Assembly: GCF_036227265.1 (NCBI RefSeq)
Contig: NZ_CP109446.1
Coordinates: 4,225,001 to 4,289,000 of the forward strand
Length of the DNA stretch: 64,000 bases
Origin: Streptomyces sp. NBC_01476
GTDB lineage: Bacteria > Actinomycetota > Actinomycetes > Streptomycetales > Streptomycetaceae
Direction: 5' to 3'
Shown here: positions 53,905 to 61,778 of the stretch, piece after piece
Layout: each line of letters opens with the position of its first letter
How positions within the stretch are numbered: position 1 is the stretch's first letter
Translations under genes and position numbers: made by a program
The notes under the pieces: generated by a model
Database searches by the model: none
What the model was told of the DNA's origin: nothing
The model's input: only the letters and a program-made list of their open reading frames with translations

Positions 53905-54455
53905 CAGTGGTCGCTCCGGTGCTTGAGCCAGAGGATCGCGCCGGCGGCTGCCGCCGCGGTGAACCCGGCGGCCAGCGGCAGGTAGGTGCCCCGCCACTGG
54001 TCGTCGGAGACCCGGCTCAGCTTGGCCCCGGCCTTGGCGCCCGCGTCGTGCGCGGAGCCGGCCAGATGCGAGCCGGAGGAACGTACCGCCTCGGAGGCGC
54101 CGGCCACCTTGCCCGTCGCCTCGTCCCTGGCGGCCCCGGCCGAGCCGGCTGCCTTCTCCTTGGCGGCGGTGACCTTGTCCGCCGCCTTCTCCTTCGCCCC
54201 GGTGATCCGGCCGGCGGCCTCATGGCCGGCGGCGGTCACCTTCGCCTCGGCGCGCTGGGCGGTGGCGCGGACCCGGTCCGCGGTCTGGTGGGCCTTGGCC
54301 TTGGCCCGGGCGGGGACGTCGGCCTTGGCGGCCAGTTCCTCGACCGTCTCGCCGAGCTGCTCGCGGGTCTTGTCGATCTGCGCTTCCAGTTCGGCCAGCG
54401 CCGGGTCGGTGTGGCGCCCGGCGGAGTCCGGCTTCCCGGGGGAGTCCTGCGTCAT
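53904..54455 (-). CDS. DUF3618 protein
   Basis: A 183-residue protein. The DUF3618 motif occupies about residues 18-55 (DPALAELEAQIDKTREQLGETVEELAAKADVPARAK). A long Ala/Lys/Glu-rich amphipathic stretch with repeated AKEKAA(D/G)KVT units follows, then one C-terminal transmembrane helix (about 157-175). Probably a membrane-anchored coiled coil. Start and stop overlap both neighbours by four bases (with the holin-like gene before it and DUF4235 after). Function unknown. Confidence 0.88.
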   Translation of the reverse strand: MTQDSPGKPDSAGRHTDPALAELEAQIDKTREQLGETVEELAAKADVPARAKAKAHQTADRVRATAQRAEAKVTAAGHEAAGRITGAKEKAADKVTAAKEKAAGSAGAARDEATGKVAGASEAVRSSGSHLAGSAHDAGAKAGAKLSRVSDDQWRGTYLPLAAGFTAAAAAGAILWLKHRSDH

Positions 54456-54847
54456 CGTTTCGCCCTTTCCTTCAGCGATTCCACGTCCTGCTTCACGCTG
54501 TCGACCGCCTCACCGGGAATCGGCGGTACGGCTTGCTTGACCTCGTGCTTTCCGAGCAGTGCCAGAATTCCGGCGAGCAGCAGCAGACCGCCGGCGACGA
54601 TCAGGGAAGCGGCCCACACCGCGAGCGGGATCGCCGCGATCACCGTGACGACCAGGGCCGCGATGCCGAAGAAGGCGACCAGCGCGGCGGCGCCGAACAG
54701 GCCGCCGCCGATGCCGGCCCGCTTGCCCTTCTGGGTCAGCTCGGCCTGGGCCAGTTTCAGTTCCTGCCGCACCAGCTGGGAGAGCTGCTCGGTGCCCTGT
54801 TTCACCAGAGTGCCGACCGATCGGTCGGCCCCGTCCACGTACGTCAC
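54452..54847 (-). CDS. phage-holin-family membrane protein (DUF1469-like)
   Basis: A 131-residue protein. The amphipathic N-terminal helix SVGTLVKQGTEQLSQLVRQELKLAQAELTQKGKRAG precedes two transmembrane helices (about residues 48-69 and 74-98). This is the actinobacterial holin superfamily III/DUF1469 layout. Despite the name, these chromosomal proteins are envelope components and not lysis factors. GTG 54847 follows GGAGG at eight bases. First gene of the DUF1469-DUF3618-DUF4235 operon; no phage genes are near. Confidence 0.88.
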   Translation of the reverse strand: MTYVDGADRSVGTLVKQGTEQLSQLVRQELKLAQAELTQKGKRAGIGGGLFGAAALVAFFGIAALVVTVIAAIPLAVWAASLIVAGGLLLLAGILALLGKHEVKQAVPPIPGEAVDSVKQDVESLKERAKR

Positions 54848-54960
54848 GGCCGTCACCTCCGTCGTTTTCGCCGGGTGAGGGGGCGGGGACGCCCGGTGGA
54901 CGCACCCGCTCTCGGGTATCGGCTTTCCACAGGGGGCGAACAGAAACGGAAACCACCCGG

Positions 54961-55137
54961 ATGTCCGTCGCGGGCGCCGTGGGTCACGCTGCCGGGCGGG
55001 CCGGGACCCCGGCCGGGACCCCGGCGATGCCTGCGGCGGTGACCCCGCTCGCACCCGGCGGGCCACCGCGACGCCCCGGGCCGCGCGTGCGGGATCTGAC
55101 GGAGGCGACGATCACCGGGCTGCTCGCCCGGGGGTGA
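54961..55137 (+). CDS. possible 58-residue ORF
   Basis: ATG 54961 opens a 58-codon Ala/Gly/Pro-rich frame ending DLTEATITGLLARG, convergent with zur; the two stops are one base apart. No ribosome site beyond a weak GGAA, and composition is low-complexity. The end looks protein-like but no family is recognised. Confidence 0.3.
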   Translation: MSVAGAVGHAAGRAGTPAGTPAMPAAVTPLAPGGPPRRPGPRVRDLTEATITGLLARG

Positions 55138-55138
55138 G

Positions 55139-55546
55139 TCAGCGCGCGAGGCAGTCCGCGCACACCCCGCTGAGTTCCAGGGTGTGGGTGACCTCGGCGA
55201 AGCCGGTGCCGGCCGCCACCTGGTCGGCCCACCGCTCGACCGGCGCGGTGTCCAGCAGCAGGCTCAGGCCGCACTGGCGGCAGACCAGGTAGTGCTGGTG
55301 GCCCGGGGAGTGCCGGAAGCGGAAGAGGCGTTCGCCGCTGGGTTCGTGGACGACGTCCGCGCGGCCGGCCGCGGCCAGCGCGGTGAGCGTCCGGTAGACC
55401 GTATTGAGCCCGACCCGCCGCCCGTCCGCCCGCAGCCCCGCGTGCAGCGCCTGCGCGCTCGTGAACCCCCCGCCCTCCGCGAGCGCCCGCACCACAGCGG
55501 CCCGCTGCCGCGTAGGCCGCCCGATAACCCGCGCGACCTCCCCCAC
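55139..55546 (-). CDS. zur: Fur-family zinc-uptake regulator
   Basis: A 135-residue Fur-family repressor when started at GTG 55546 (VGEVARVIGRPTRQRAAVV). The DNA-binding helix is in SAQALHAGLRADGRRVGLNTVYRTLTALAAAG. Metal-site residues occur in HSPGHQHYLVCRQCG and the C-terminal CADC, forming the structural two-CxxC zinc site. The adjacent znu operon and the 15-bp boxes before znuA identify it as Zur rather than Fur. The frame stays open 303 bases further upstream as a Pro-rich extension, so the true start is uncertain. Without that extension the length is normal. Confidence 0.88.
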   Translation of the reverse strand: MGEVARVIGRPTRQRAAVVRALAEGGGFTSAQALHAGLRADGRRVGLNTVYRTLTALAAAGRADVVHEPSGERLFRFRHSPGHQHYLVCRQCGLSLLLDTAPVERWADQVAAGTGFAEVTHTLELSGVCADCLAR

Positions 55547-55859
55547 CCGCGGGTGTTCGCCTTCCGGCGGGGTGGTTCCGGCGGAGCCGGGGTCCGCCTC
55601 GGCGACGGGGCCGGCCGGCGTGTCGTCGGTGGCCTGCCTGCCGGGGGCGGGTTGGCCTCCTGGCGGAGTGGGGGTCTGCCCGCCGTGCGGGGTCCGGTCG
55701 CCCGCGGGTCGTGCGTCTGCCTCGGTGGCGGGGCCGGGCGGTGAACTGCTGGAGGCCGGTTTGGCGGGGGCGGTCAGGGGGTTGCCAGTGGCTTGCCTGC
55801 CGGGGGCGGGCAGAGAGCCGTCGGGGGCGGTGGGCGGAGGGGGCCGCATGGGAGGGGGG
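55547..55859 (-). repeat. 313-bp gap with internal direct repeats
   Basis: No separate gene. On the minus strand it is open in frame into zur as a Pro/Ala-rich extension (from ATG 55849). The 18-base core TGCCTGCCGGGGGCGGG-type element and its surroundings occur twice, near 55633 and 55794. This gives two copies of APGRQAT in translation and points to an internal duplication. Confidence 0.5.
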
Positions 55860-56738
55860 TCAGGCGGTGGGGGCGGGGAGGGGGCGGCGGGGTGGGCGGA
55901 CGGCGTAGGAGGCCGCGTGGACGAGGGTCGCCGTGGCCACGATGGCGAAGCTCGGCGGCACCTTGGGGACGTAGTAGCTGACGGCGAGCCCACACCACAT
56001 CTCGCCCAGGGCGAGCCCCGCGGCCAGCGCGAGCGCCGGGTACGGCCGGGTGGTCAGCCGGTGGGCCGCGCCGGCCGGAGCCGCGAGCAGGGCCAGCAGC
56101 AGGAGCGAGCCGATCGCCTGCGTCGCCTCCGCCGCGCACGCGCCCACCAGGACGAGGAACCCGAAGCCGAGCAGCCGGACCGGCACCCCGTGCGCCGCGG
56201 CCACCTCCGGGTCGGTGGAGGCGAAGAGCAGCGGACGCGCGATGAGCAGCAGCGCCCCGGCCAAGCCCGCCGCGACCCCGGCGGCCACGTACGACTGGGC
56301 CGCGGAGAGCCCGAAGATCGAGCCGAAGAGGACGGTGACGCCCGCGTTGCCATTACTCGTGCTGCGGGACGTCGTGTACAGCGTGAGGAAGAAGACGCCC
56401 AGGCCCAGCACCCAGGAGAAGAGGCTGCCGATCGCCACGTCGTCGGCCCGGGCGCCGTGCCCGAGCGTGCCGAGCAGCAGCGCCACCGCGACGCACGTCG
56501 CGAACAGCCCGAGCCGCAGGTCCCACCCGAGCGCCAGCGCGGCGAGCGCCCCGGTGAAGGCGGTGTGGCTGAGCGCGTCACCGGTGAAGACCTGCGCGCG
56601 CAGCACGAGGAAGTAGCCGACGAGCCCGGCCGCCACCGCGATCCCCGTGCCGGCGATCAGCGCGTGCACGAAGAACGGGTGCGCGAACGGTCCAGCGGCC
56701 AGCACCGTTGCGCTGGGGGAGAAGTGACGGTCCGTCAT
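55860..56738 (-). CDS. znuB: zinc ABC transporter permease, second paralogue
   Basis: A 292-residue ABC-3 family permease with about eight transmembrane helices. Family signatures: AGLVGYFLVLRAQVFTGDALSHTAFTGALAALALG, LFGSIFGLSAAQ, PLLFASTDPEVAAAHGVPVRLLGF and AIGSLLLLALLAAPAGAAHRLTTRP. The ATG at 56738 overlaps the stop of the first permease gene. It shares PLLFASTDP(D/E)VAAA(R/H)GVPVR with that gene, so the two are paralogues that probably form a heterodimeric channel. Confidence 0.9.
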   Translation of the reverse strand: MTDRHFSPSATVLAAGPFAHPFFVHALIAGTGIAVAAGLVGYFLVLRAQVFTGDALSHTAFTGALAALALGWDLRLGLFATCVAVALLLGTLGHGARADDVAIGSLFSWVLGLGVFFLTLYTTSRSTSNGNAGVTVLFGSIFGLSAAQSYVAAGVAAGLAGALLLIARPLLFASTDPEVAAAHGVPVRLLGFGFLVLVGACAAEATQAIGSLLLLALLAAPAGAAHRLTTRPYPALALAAGLALGEMWCGLAVSYYVPKVPPSFAIVATATLVHAASYAVRPPRRPLPAPTA

Positions 56739-57661
56739 GACGCCACCTGCTGAGCCGGCTGAACTCGCTGAATCCGCTGTACGCGCTGCACCCGGTCGAC
56801 CGCCGACCGCCCCGCCCGCGCGAGCACGTAGATCCCGAAGGCGAAGGTCGACACGTAGAAACCGATCGGATACGGCGAGAAGTACGCGGTGATCAGTCCG
56901 CTCCAGGTGACGGCGAGCGCGATGCCGACCGAGAGGACGAGTCCCGCCGCCGGGCGGGCGGTCAGTGTCTGGGCGGTGGCCGCGGGCATCACCAGCAGCG
57001 CGAACACCAGCAGCGAGCCGGTGATCTGGCCGACCTCCGCGGCCGCCGCGCCGAGCAGCAGCAGGAAGACGACGCCCAGCGCCCGTACCGGCACCCCGCG
57101 GGCCGCCGCCACGTCCGGGTCGGTCGACGCGAAGAGCAACGGGCGCCCCACGACGGCGAGTACGGCCAGGCAGCAGACCGCCACCGCAAGCAGTACCAGG
57201 ACCTGGTCCGAGGTGATGCCGAGGAAACTGCCGAAGAGCAGGGCGTTGACGCCGTTGAGAAAGCCCTTGTAGAGGGCGACGAAGAGGAACCCGCAGGCCA
57301 GCAGGAAGGCTTGGACGGTCCCGGTGACAGCCGCCGCCGCGCCGCCCGCGTGCCGGCCGGCCCGTGGTACCGCGGCCAGCACCAGGGCCGCGGCCAGGCA
57401 GAAGCCGAAGTAGCCGCCGGCCGCGCTCACTCCGATCAGCGTCGCCCCGGCCGCTCCCGGGAAGCCGACCAGGGACAGGGTGTGCCCGGCGAAAGCCTGC
57501 CGGCGCAGCACCATGAACCAGCCGACGCAGCCAGCGAGTACGGCCACGACGGCGCCGGCCCGGAAGGCGTTGACCATGAAGGAATACGCCCACATCTGGC
57601 GCAGGTCCTCGGCCGGGTTCCAGGAGAAGCCGCTCGCCAGCTCAACCAGCCGCACGGGCAC
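56735..57661 (-). CDS. znuB: zinc ABC transporter permease, first paralogue
   Basis: A 308-residue ABC-3 permease (about eight helices; FAGHTLSLVGFPGAAGATLIG, LLFASTDPDVAAARGVPVRALG, QITGSLLVFALLVMPAATAQTL). It ends in a short Arg/Val/Gln repeat (DRVQRVQRIQRVQPAQ). GTG 57661 overlaps the end of the ATPase gene by 20 bases; a second GTG at 57655 is possible. Together with the next gene it gives this operon two permeases, whereas znuABC operons usually have one. Confidence 0.9.
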   Translation of the reverse strand: MPVRLVELASGFSWNPAEDLRQMWAYSFMVNAFRAGAVVAVLAGCVGWFMVLRRQAFAGHTLSLVGFPGAAGATLIGVSAAGGYFGFCLAAALVLAAVPRAGRHAGGAAAAVTGTVQAFLLACGFLFVALYKGFLNGVNALLFGSFLGITSDQVLVLLAVAVCCLAVLAVVGRPLLFASTDPDVAAARGVPVRALGVVFLLLLGAAAAEVGQITGSLLVFALLVMPAATAQTLTARPAAGLVLSVGIALAVTWSGLITAYFSPYPIGFYVSTFAFGIYVLARAGRSAVDRVQRVQRIQRVQPAQQVAS

Positions 57662-58601
57662 CCCCGTCGGCGTACGAACCGGGCGCGGTGCGCTGCTCTG
57701 CCTGCCGGTCGGTGTGCTGGTCTGCGTACGGCTCCGCGTGCCGGTCGGTGTGCCGGTCCCCGTACGGCTCCGCGTGCCGGTCGGTGTGCCGGGCCGGTGC
57801 CTCCGGCTGGCCGACCACGACCAGCCGGCCGCCCGAGGTGCGCAACACCTCGACGGGCGTGCGGTAGAGCCGGCTCAGCGTCGGCCCGGTGATCACCTCG
57901 TCCGGTGTGCCCGCCACCGCGCCGCCCTCCGCGAGGTACACCACCCGGTCGAGGTGGTGCAGGATCGGGTTGACGTCGTGCGCGACCATCACCACCGCCA
58001 CCTCGCACTCGTGGCAGATCCGGCCGACGAGCGCCGCCACCGCGCTCTGGCTGGGCAGGTCGAGACTGTCCAACGGCTCGTCGAGCAGCAGAAGTTCGGG
58101 TTCGCGTACCAACGCCTGGGCGATCAGGAGCCGTTGCTGCTCACCGCCGGAGCAGGCGCCGATCGGCCGGTGGGCGTACGCGCCCGCGCCGACCAGGTCG
58201 ATCACCTCGGCGATCCGGCAGCGCGCTTCGGCCTTCTTCCTGCTCCAGGCGAACGGCAGCGGTACGCCCCAGCGGTCGCCGTCCAGGCCGAGCCGCACGA
58301 TGTCGGTGCCCCGGATCCGCAGGCTCGCGTCGAAGCTGCGGCGCTGCGGGAGATAGCCGACGCGGTGCCCGGTGGCGCCGCGGCCGGGCCGTTCGCCCAG
58401 CACGCGCACCTCGCCTGCGGCCGGCGGCAGCAGCCCGAGGGCGACCTTCAGCAGGGTGGACTTGCCGACGCCGTTCGGGCCCAGCACGGCGACGAACTCA
58501 CCTTTTTCGACGCGGGCGTTGACGCCCGACCACAGGGTGCGGCCGCCCATCCGCACGGCCGCGTCCCGCAGTTCGAGTACGGCGGTCGCGTCCGTGCTCA
58601 C
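57642..58601 (-). CDS. znuC: zinc ABC transporter ATPase with His-rich C-terminal repeats
   Basis: A 319-residue ABC ATPase. Walker A is VLGPNGVGKSTLLKV, Q-loop LPQRRSF, signature CSGGEQQRL, Walker B ELLLLDEP, H-loop VAHDVNP. The last 50 residues contain a His-rich tandem repeat: the 12-residue unit HTDRHAEPYxD(R/Q) twice and a partial third, encoded by 36-bp repeats at 57705-57792. Such a tail could store or sense zinc. GTG 58601 overlaps the znuA stop (GTGA). The ATPase core is complete. Confidence 0.92.
   Translation of the reverse strand: MSTDATAVLELRDAAVRMGGRTLWSGVNARVEKGEFVAVLGPNGVGKSTLLKVALGLLPPAAGEVRVLGERPGRGATGHRVGYLPQRRSFDASLRIRGTDIVRLGLDGDRWGVPLPFAWSRKKAEARCRIAEVIDLVGAGAYAHRPIGACSGGEQQRLLIAQALVREPELLLLDEPLDSLDLPSQSAVAALVGRICHECEVAVVMVAHDVNPILHHLDRVVYLAEGGAVAGTPDEVITGPTLSRLYRTPVEVLRTSGGRLVVVGQPEAPARHTDRHAEPYGDRHTDRHAEPYADQHTDRQAEQRTAPGSYADGGARAAG
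57705..57792. repeat. 36-bp tandem repeat in the ATPase gene
   Basis: The unit starts CCGGTCGGTGTG at 57705, 57741 and (partial) 57777, in exact 36-bp period. It keeps frame and encodes the His-rich 12-residue repeat. Confidence 0.88.
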
Positions 58602-59707
58602 TTGCCGGTCGCCTTGGCCAGCGCCGCCGCGATGCCCTGCAGTTGGCGGACCTGCCACTGCTGGAAGGAGGCGCCCGCCGGGGTCAGGGTCTCGGTGACG
58701 GTCGCCACCGGGATGCCCTCGGCCTTGGCCTCCTTGACCTGCTGCTGTACGTCGGGCGTGGAGTTCTGGCTGTTGTAGACGTAGACCTTGATCTGCTTGC
58801 TCTTGATCTGCTGGTCGATCTCCGCCTTGTCGTGGGCGGTCGGGTCGGAGCCCTCGCTGATCGCGGTGAGGAAGGAGGCGGGGGTGAGCATCTTCAGGTC
58901 GAGGCCGTCGGCGAGCGGGCTGACGATGGACTCCGAGGCGCCGATCGGGGTGCCCGCGTACTTCGCCTTGATGTCGGCGATGGCCTGGTTGTACGGCGCG
59001 AGGGTGGTGTTCTCGAAGGTCGCCTTCTGGCTGTCGAAGTAGGCGGCGTCGGCCGGGTCGAGCTTCTTGAAGTCGGTGGTGATCTGTTCGATGACGTGGT
59101 GGACGTCGGTGGGCGAGTACCAGCGGTGCGGGTTGCCGCCGGGCTGTACACCGACCAGGTCGCCGATCTTCAGCTCGGTACGGCCGGAACTGGGGCTGGC
59201 GGCGAGGAGCTTGTCGGCCCAGGCGTCGTAGCCGATGCCGTTGACGATGGCGTACTGGGCGCCGGAGACGGTACGGGCGTCGGCGGCGGTCGGTTCGTAG
59301 TCGTGCGGGTCGGTGGCGGGGTTGGTGATGATGCTGGTCACCTTGACGTGGCTGCCGCCGACCTGCGCGGCGATGCTGCCCCAGAAGTTCTCGGCGGCGA
59401 CGACCTGGATGGTCTTGGACGCGGCGCCCTGGCTCGCCACTGGGGCGGCGGTCTTGCTGTCGCCGTTGGAGCCGTCGTCACCGCCGGAAGTGGAGCAGGC
59501 GGTGGTGGTCGCGGCGAGCGCGGCGGCGAGCAGCACGCCGCCGGCGGCGAGCCGGGTGCGGTTGCCTGCGGCGGCGGTGGGGGCGTTTCGGCTGCGGTTG
59601 CCTGCGGCGGCGGTGGACGGGGCGGTACGGAGCCGGCCGTCGGGCGCCGGCGCGTCGGCACGGGTCGGGCCGGTGCGGGCGGGGCGGCGGGATATCGGGC
59701 TCTTCAC
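58598..59707 (-). CDS. znuA: zinc-binding lipoprotein of the ABC importer
   Basis: A 369-residue cluster A-1 solute-binding protein. An unusually long N-terminal region of about 55 residues precedes the lipoprotein signal (GGVLLAAALAATTTACS, Cys about 71). It contains a repeated TAAAGNR(S/T)R unit from a 36-bp duplication. Metal-site residues: DPHDYEPTAADA (His), NPHRWYSPTDV (His), the Glu/Ser region GASESIVSPLA, and an Asp near GSDPTAHDKAEI. GTG 59707. Two Zur-box-like sites lie 84-138 bases upstream. First gene of the operon. Confidence 0.92.
   Translation of the reverse strand: MKSPISRRPARTGPTRADAPAPDGRLRTAPSTAAAGNRSRNAPTAAAGNRTRLAAGGVLLAAALAATTTACSTSGGDDGSNGDSKTAAPVASQGAASKTIQVVAAENFWGSIAAQVGGSHVKVTSIITNPATDPHDYEPTAADARTVSGAQYAIVNGIGYDAWADKLLAASPSSGRTELKIGDLVGVQPGGNPHRWYSPTDVHHVIEQITTDFKKLDPADAAYFDSQKATFENTTLAPYNQAIADIKAKYAGTPIGASESIVSPLADGLDLKMLTPASFLTAISEGSDPTAHDKAEIDQQIKSKQIKVYVYNSQNSTPDVQQQVKEAKAEGIPVATVTETLTPAGASFQQWQVRQLQGIAAALAKATGK
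59557..59616. repeat. 36-bp-period duplication in the znuA signal region
   Basis: A 24-base block beginning TGCGGTTGCCTGCGGC occurs at 59557-59580 and again, identically, at 59593-59616. In frame it gives two AAAGNR units before the signal peptide core. Confidence 0.85.
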
Positions 59708-59790
59708 GGCGTGCGCTCCTTGGTGGGCAGCGGGCGGCGCCGGTCCCCGGGGAGGCGGGGCCCGGCGGGCGGGACACCCAGCACGCTATG

Positions 59791-59805
59791 TGGAAATGGT
59801 TTTCA
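59791..59805. promoter_or_regulatory. Zur-box-like site 1
   Basis: TGGAAATGGTTTTCA is an imperfect 15-bp palindrome close to the streptomycete Zur consensus (TGaaAATGatTTTCA). It lies about 84-98 bases upstream of znuA and overlaps the likely -35/-10 region on the minus strand. Confidence 0.75.
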
Positions 59806-59830
59806 CCACCAGATCGATTGCCCATGGTTA

Positions 59831-59845
59831 TGAAAACCGTTGCCA
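59831..59845. promoter_or_regulatory. Zur-box-like site 2
   Basis: TGAAAACCGTTGCCA shares the left half TGAAAA of the Zur consensus with a degraded right half, 40 bp upstream of site 1 (almost four helical turns). Weaker candidate. Confidence 0.5.
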
Positions 59846-60731
59846 CTTCTTGACCCGACCGCGCCCGCGCGGTGCCGCATGGCGTCGCATAAACGGACGA
59901 AGGGGGCACCGGAAGCGGGTCGCCGCGGTGCCTGAGGCCGGAAGCGTGGCGGAACGGAGGCGGCCCGCCGGGGCCCGGCGCGGTGCTCAGCGGCCCCCGC
60001 ACCCCAGAGCCCCGCCCGCCCTCCAGGGCACCCTGCGGTGGGCCTGAGGCCGGAAGCGTGCCGGAACGGCGGTGGCCCGCCCGGGGCCCGGCGAGGTGCT
60101 CAGCGGCCCCCGCACCCCAGAGCCCCGCGCGTGGGTCGGCCCGCTCCCGACGACCGCGGCGGCGGAGTTGCGTCCGGACGGAGCGGGGGGCAGGCCCGGA
60201 GTCCTTGCCTCGGCCAGGCGCCAACGGGCGGTCCGGAAGCCGAGCGTGAAACGGTCCCGCCGCCGGCCGGCGCGGTAACGCATCGGATCGGGCGAAAGCC
60301 TCGACACGGCGCCCACGAAGGGGCGCTCAGCACGCAGAACCTGGCCTCCGACTCCCGCGGCGAAGGGCACCCCAGGGCCGAGCCTGGGGCCCTTGCCGCC
60401 GCCGACGCGGAAGCGGATCGGGCCGCGGGGACGGCCGGCCCCTGCCGTGACCAGCGCGGCGATAGGGCTGCGTCCAGATGGCGCGGGGACAGGCCCGGAG
60501 GTCGCGGCCGGGTTGGCGGCGGCGAGCCGTGGCGCTCAGCGTCCGCCCCCGGCGGGGTGCGTGCTCCGGGCATGGGGGCCGTTATGGATCGGCGTGCGGC
60601 AAGGTCCCGCCCGGATGGCGCGGGGACAGGCCCGGGGCGGAGGGTCGCCCCGGGGGCGGCGGGCGGCGGGCGTGGCGCTCGGCGCCCCGCCGACCCCGAC
60701 CCCCGCCGGTCGTGCGGCGTGGCCGCGGCGG
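59846..60731. repeat. 886-bp non-coding region of degenerate GC-rich repeats
   Basis: No credible gene. An 85-bp block (59931-60015) recurs with few changes at 60043-60128, a 112-bp period. A second motif, GATGGCGCGGGGACAGGCCC, is at 60478 and 60614, with a diverged copy near 60176. A GCTCAGCG-type submotif follows each unit (about 59986, 60098, 60327, 60533, 60682). The region separates znuA from the 60732 lipoprotein gene. Confidence 0.7.
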
Positions 60732-61424
60732 TCAGGTCGTGGGGGTGGTGGAGGGGCGTTGGGGGAGGAGGGGCTTGCAGGTGTCGTAGGCCTTCGCCGT
60801 TTTGGGGTCGGAGGTGCTGAGGCCGCGGAAGGCGCCGGAGCCACCGCCGGTGCCGGGGGAGGCCGTCGGCAGCGTCACGCCGTGGTCCTTGAGGCAACTG
60901 GTGAACGCCTGGAACGCGCTGCTGTCACCGCTCCCGCCCGCCCCGCCGCGACCGCTGAACTGCGGGCGCAGCGACGCGCACGCGGTGAGCGCCTTCTGGG
61001 TGGCCGCGTCCGGCGACGCACCGCCGAAGCCGGGGAAGCCGCCCCCGCCGGCCCCGCCACGGAAGCCGCCGCCCGCGCCACCCGACGGCCGCCCGGAGGG
61101 ACGTCCCGAGGGCCGGCCCGAAGGCCGTTGGAAGGTCGGCAGGTCGACCCCGTGCTGCGACAGGCACGTGCGGTACTTGTCCATCGCCGCCGCGTCATTG
61201 GCCCCGCCGGACGCCCCGCCGGACGCCGAACCCGACGCCGCGGCGGCAGCCGACGTGGCCCCCGCCGCCTTCGCGTCCGTGCCGGACGACCCCGACGACC
61301 CCGACGACCCCGACGAGCACGCCGTGAGGAGCAGTGCCCCCGACGCCGCGAGCACCGTCACGGACACGCCGGCCTTCAGCGCGGTACGGGCCGCGACGGC
61401 CTTGCTGGTGGTGGTCCAGTTCAT
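60732..61424 (-). CDS. secreted Gly/Ser-rich lipoprotein with paired Cys motifs
   Basis: A 230-residue lipoprotein. The signal peptide runs to lipobox LLTACSS (Cys about 36). Most of the mature part is Ser/Gly/Ala low-complexity, including four RPSG units and FRGGAGGGGFPGFGG. Two copies of a short motif stand out: YRTCLSQHGVDLP and FTSCLKDHGVTLP, each followed later by another Cys segment (LTACASLRPQF, YDTCKPLLP). These suggest two small disulfide-bonded repeats. The start is ATG 61424. Divergent from the MacA-like gene and possibly co-regulated. Function unknown. Confidence 0.75.
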   Translation of the reverse strand: MNWTTTSKAVAARTALKAGVSVTVLAASGALLLTACSSGSSGSSGSSGTDAKAAGATSAAAAASGSASGGASGGANDAAAMDKYRTCLSQHGVDLPTFQRPSGRPSGRPSGRPSGGAGGGFRGGAGGGGFPGFGGASPDAATQKALTACASLRPQFSGRGGAGGSGDSSAFQAFTSCLKDHGVTLPTASPGTGGGSGAFRGLSTSDPKTAKAYDTCKPLLPQRPSTTPTT

Positions 61425-61778
61425 GTCCGCAGGTCCCCTCGGAAAACTTCGGCAGGCCCCGGCGGCCCCGGCAGGGTCCGCCGCCTGTGCATCGCGCCCT
61501 TGATCCATCGCGCCGCCCACGCGCACGCGCGGGACACGGATGCGCGCAGGCGACGGCCAGACTGAACCGCACCCAGGTGGGGACTGTCGGGGACCGAGCT
61601 GTGAGTTCCCGGGGAACATCGCGCCCCCCGCACCCGCGGAGCCCCGCGTTCCGGCCCGCATTGAGCCGGATGTACGCATTCGCCACCGCCGCGCGGCCAC
61701 CCCACCGGGTCCGCGTTCCCAGCGAACTCCCAGCGTTCTCCCAGGGCTTCAAAGGCGGCTGCGGCCAGGATGCGCGGC
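61425..61778. other. 354-bp divergent promoter region
   Basis: No gene recognised. It separates the lipoprotein gene (minus) from the export operon (plus) and holds the three TCCCAG repeats at 61717-61745. Confidence 0.6.
61716..61749 (+). promoter_or_regulatory. three TCCCAG direct repeats upstream of the MacA-like gene
   Basis: TCCCAG occurs at 61717, 61728 and 61739, exactly 11 bp apart, ending 35 bases before the start. Its first 18 bases (TTCCCAGCGAACTCCCAG) equal the minus-strand element at 32487-32504. An OmpR-type response-regulator site is inferred. Confidence 0.7.

Noticed and set aside
54452..54847. Phage-holin-like gene as evidence for a prophage.
   Set aside because: It belongs to a chromosomal DUF1469-DUF3618-DUF4235 operon and no phage structural, integrase or lysis genes are near.
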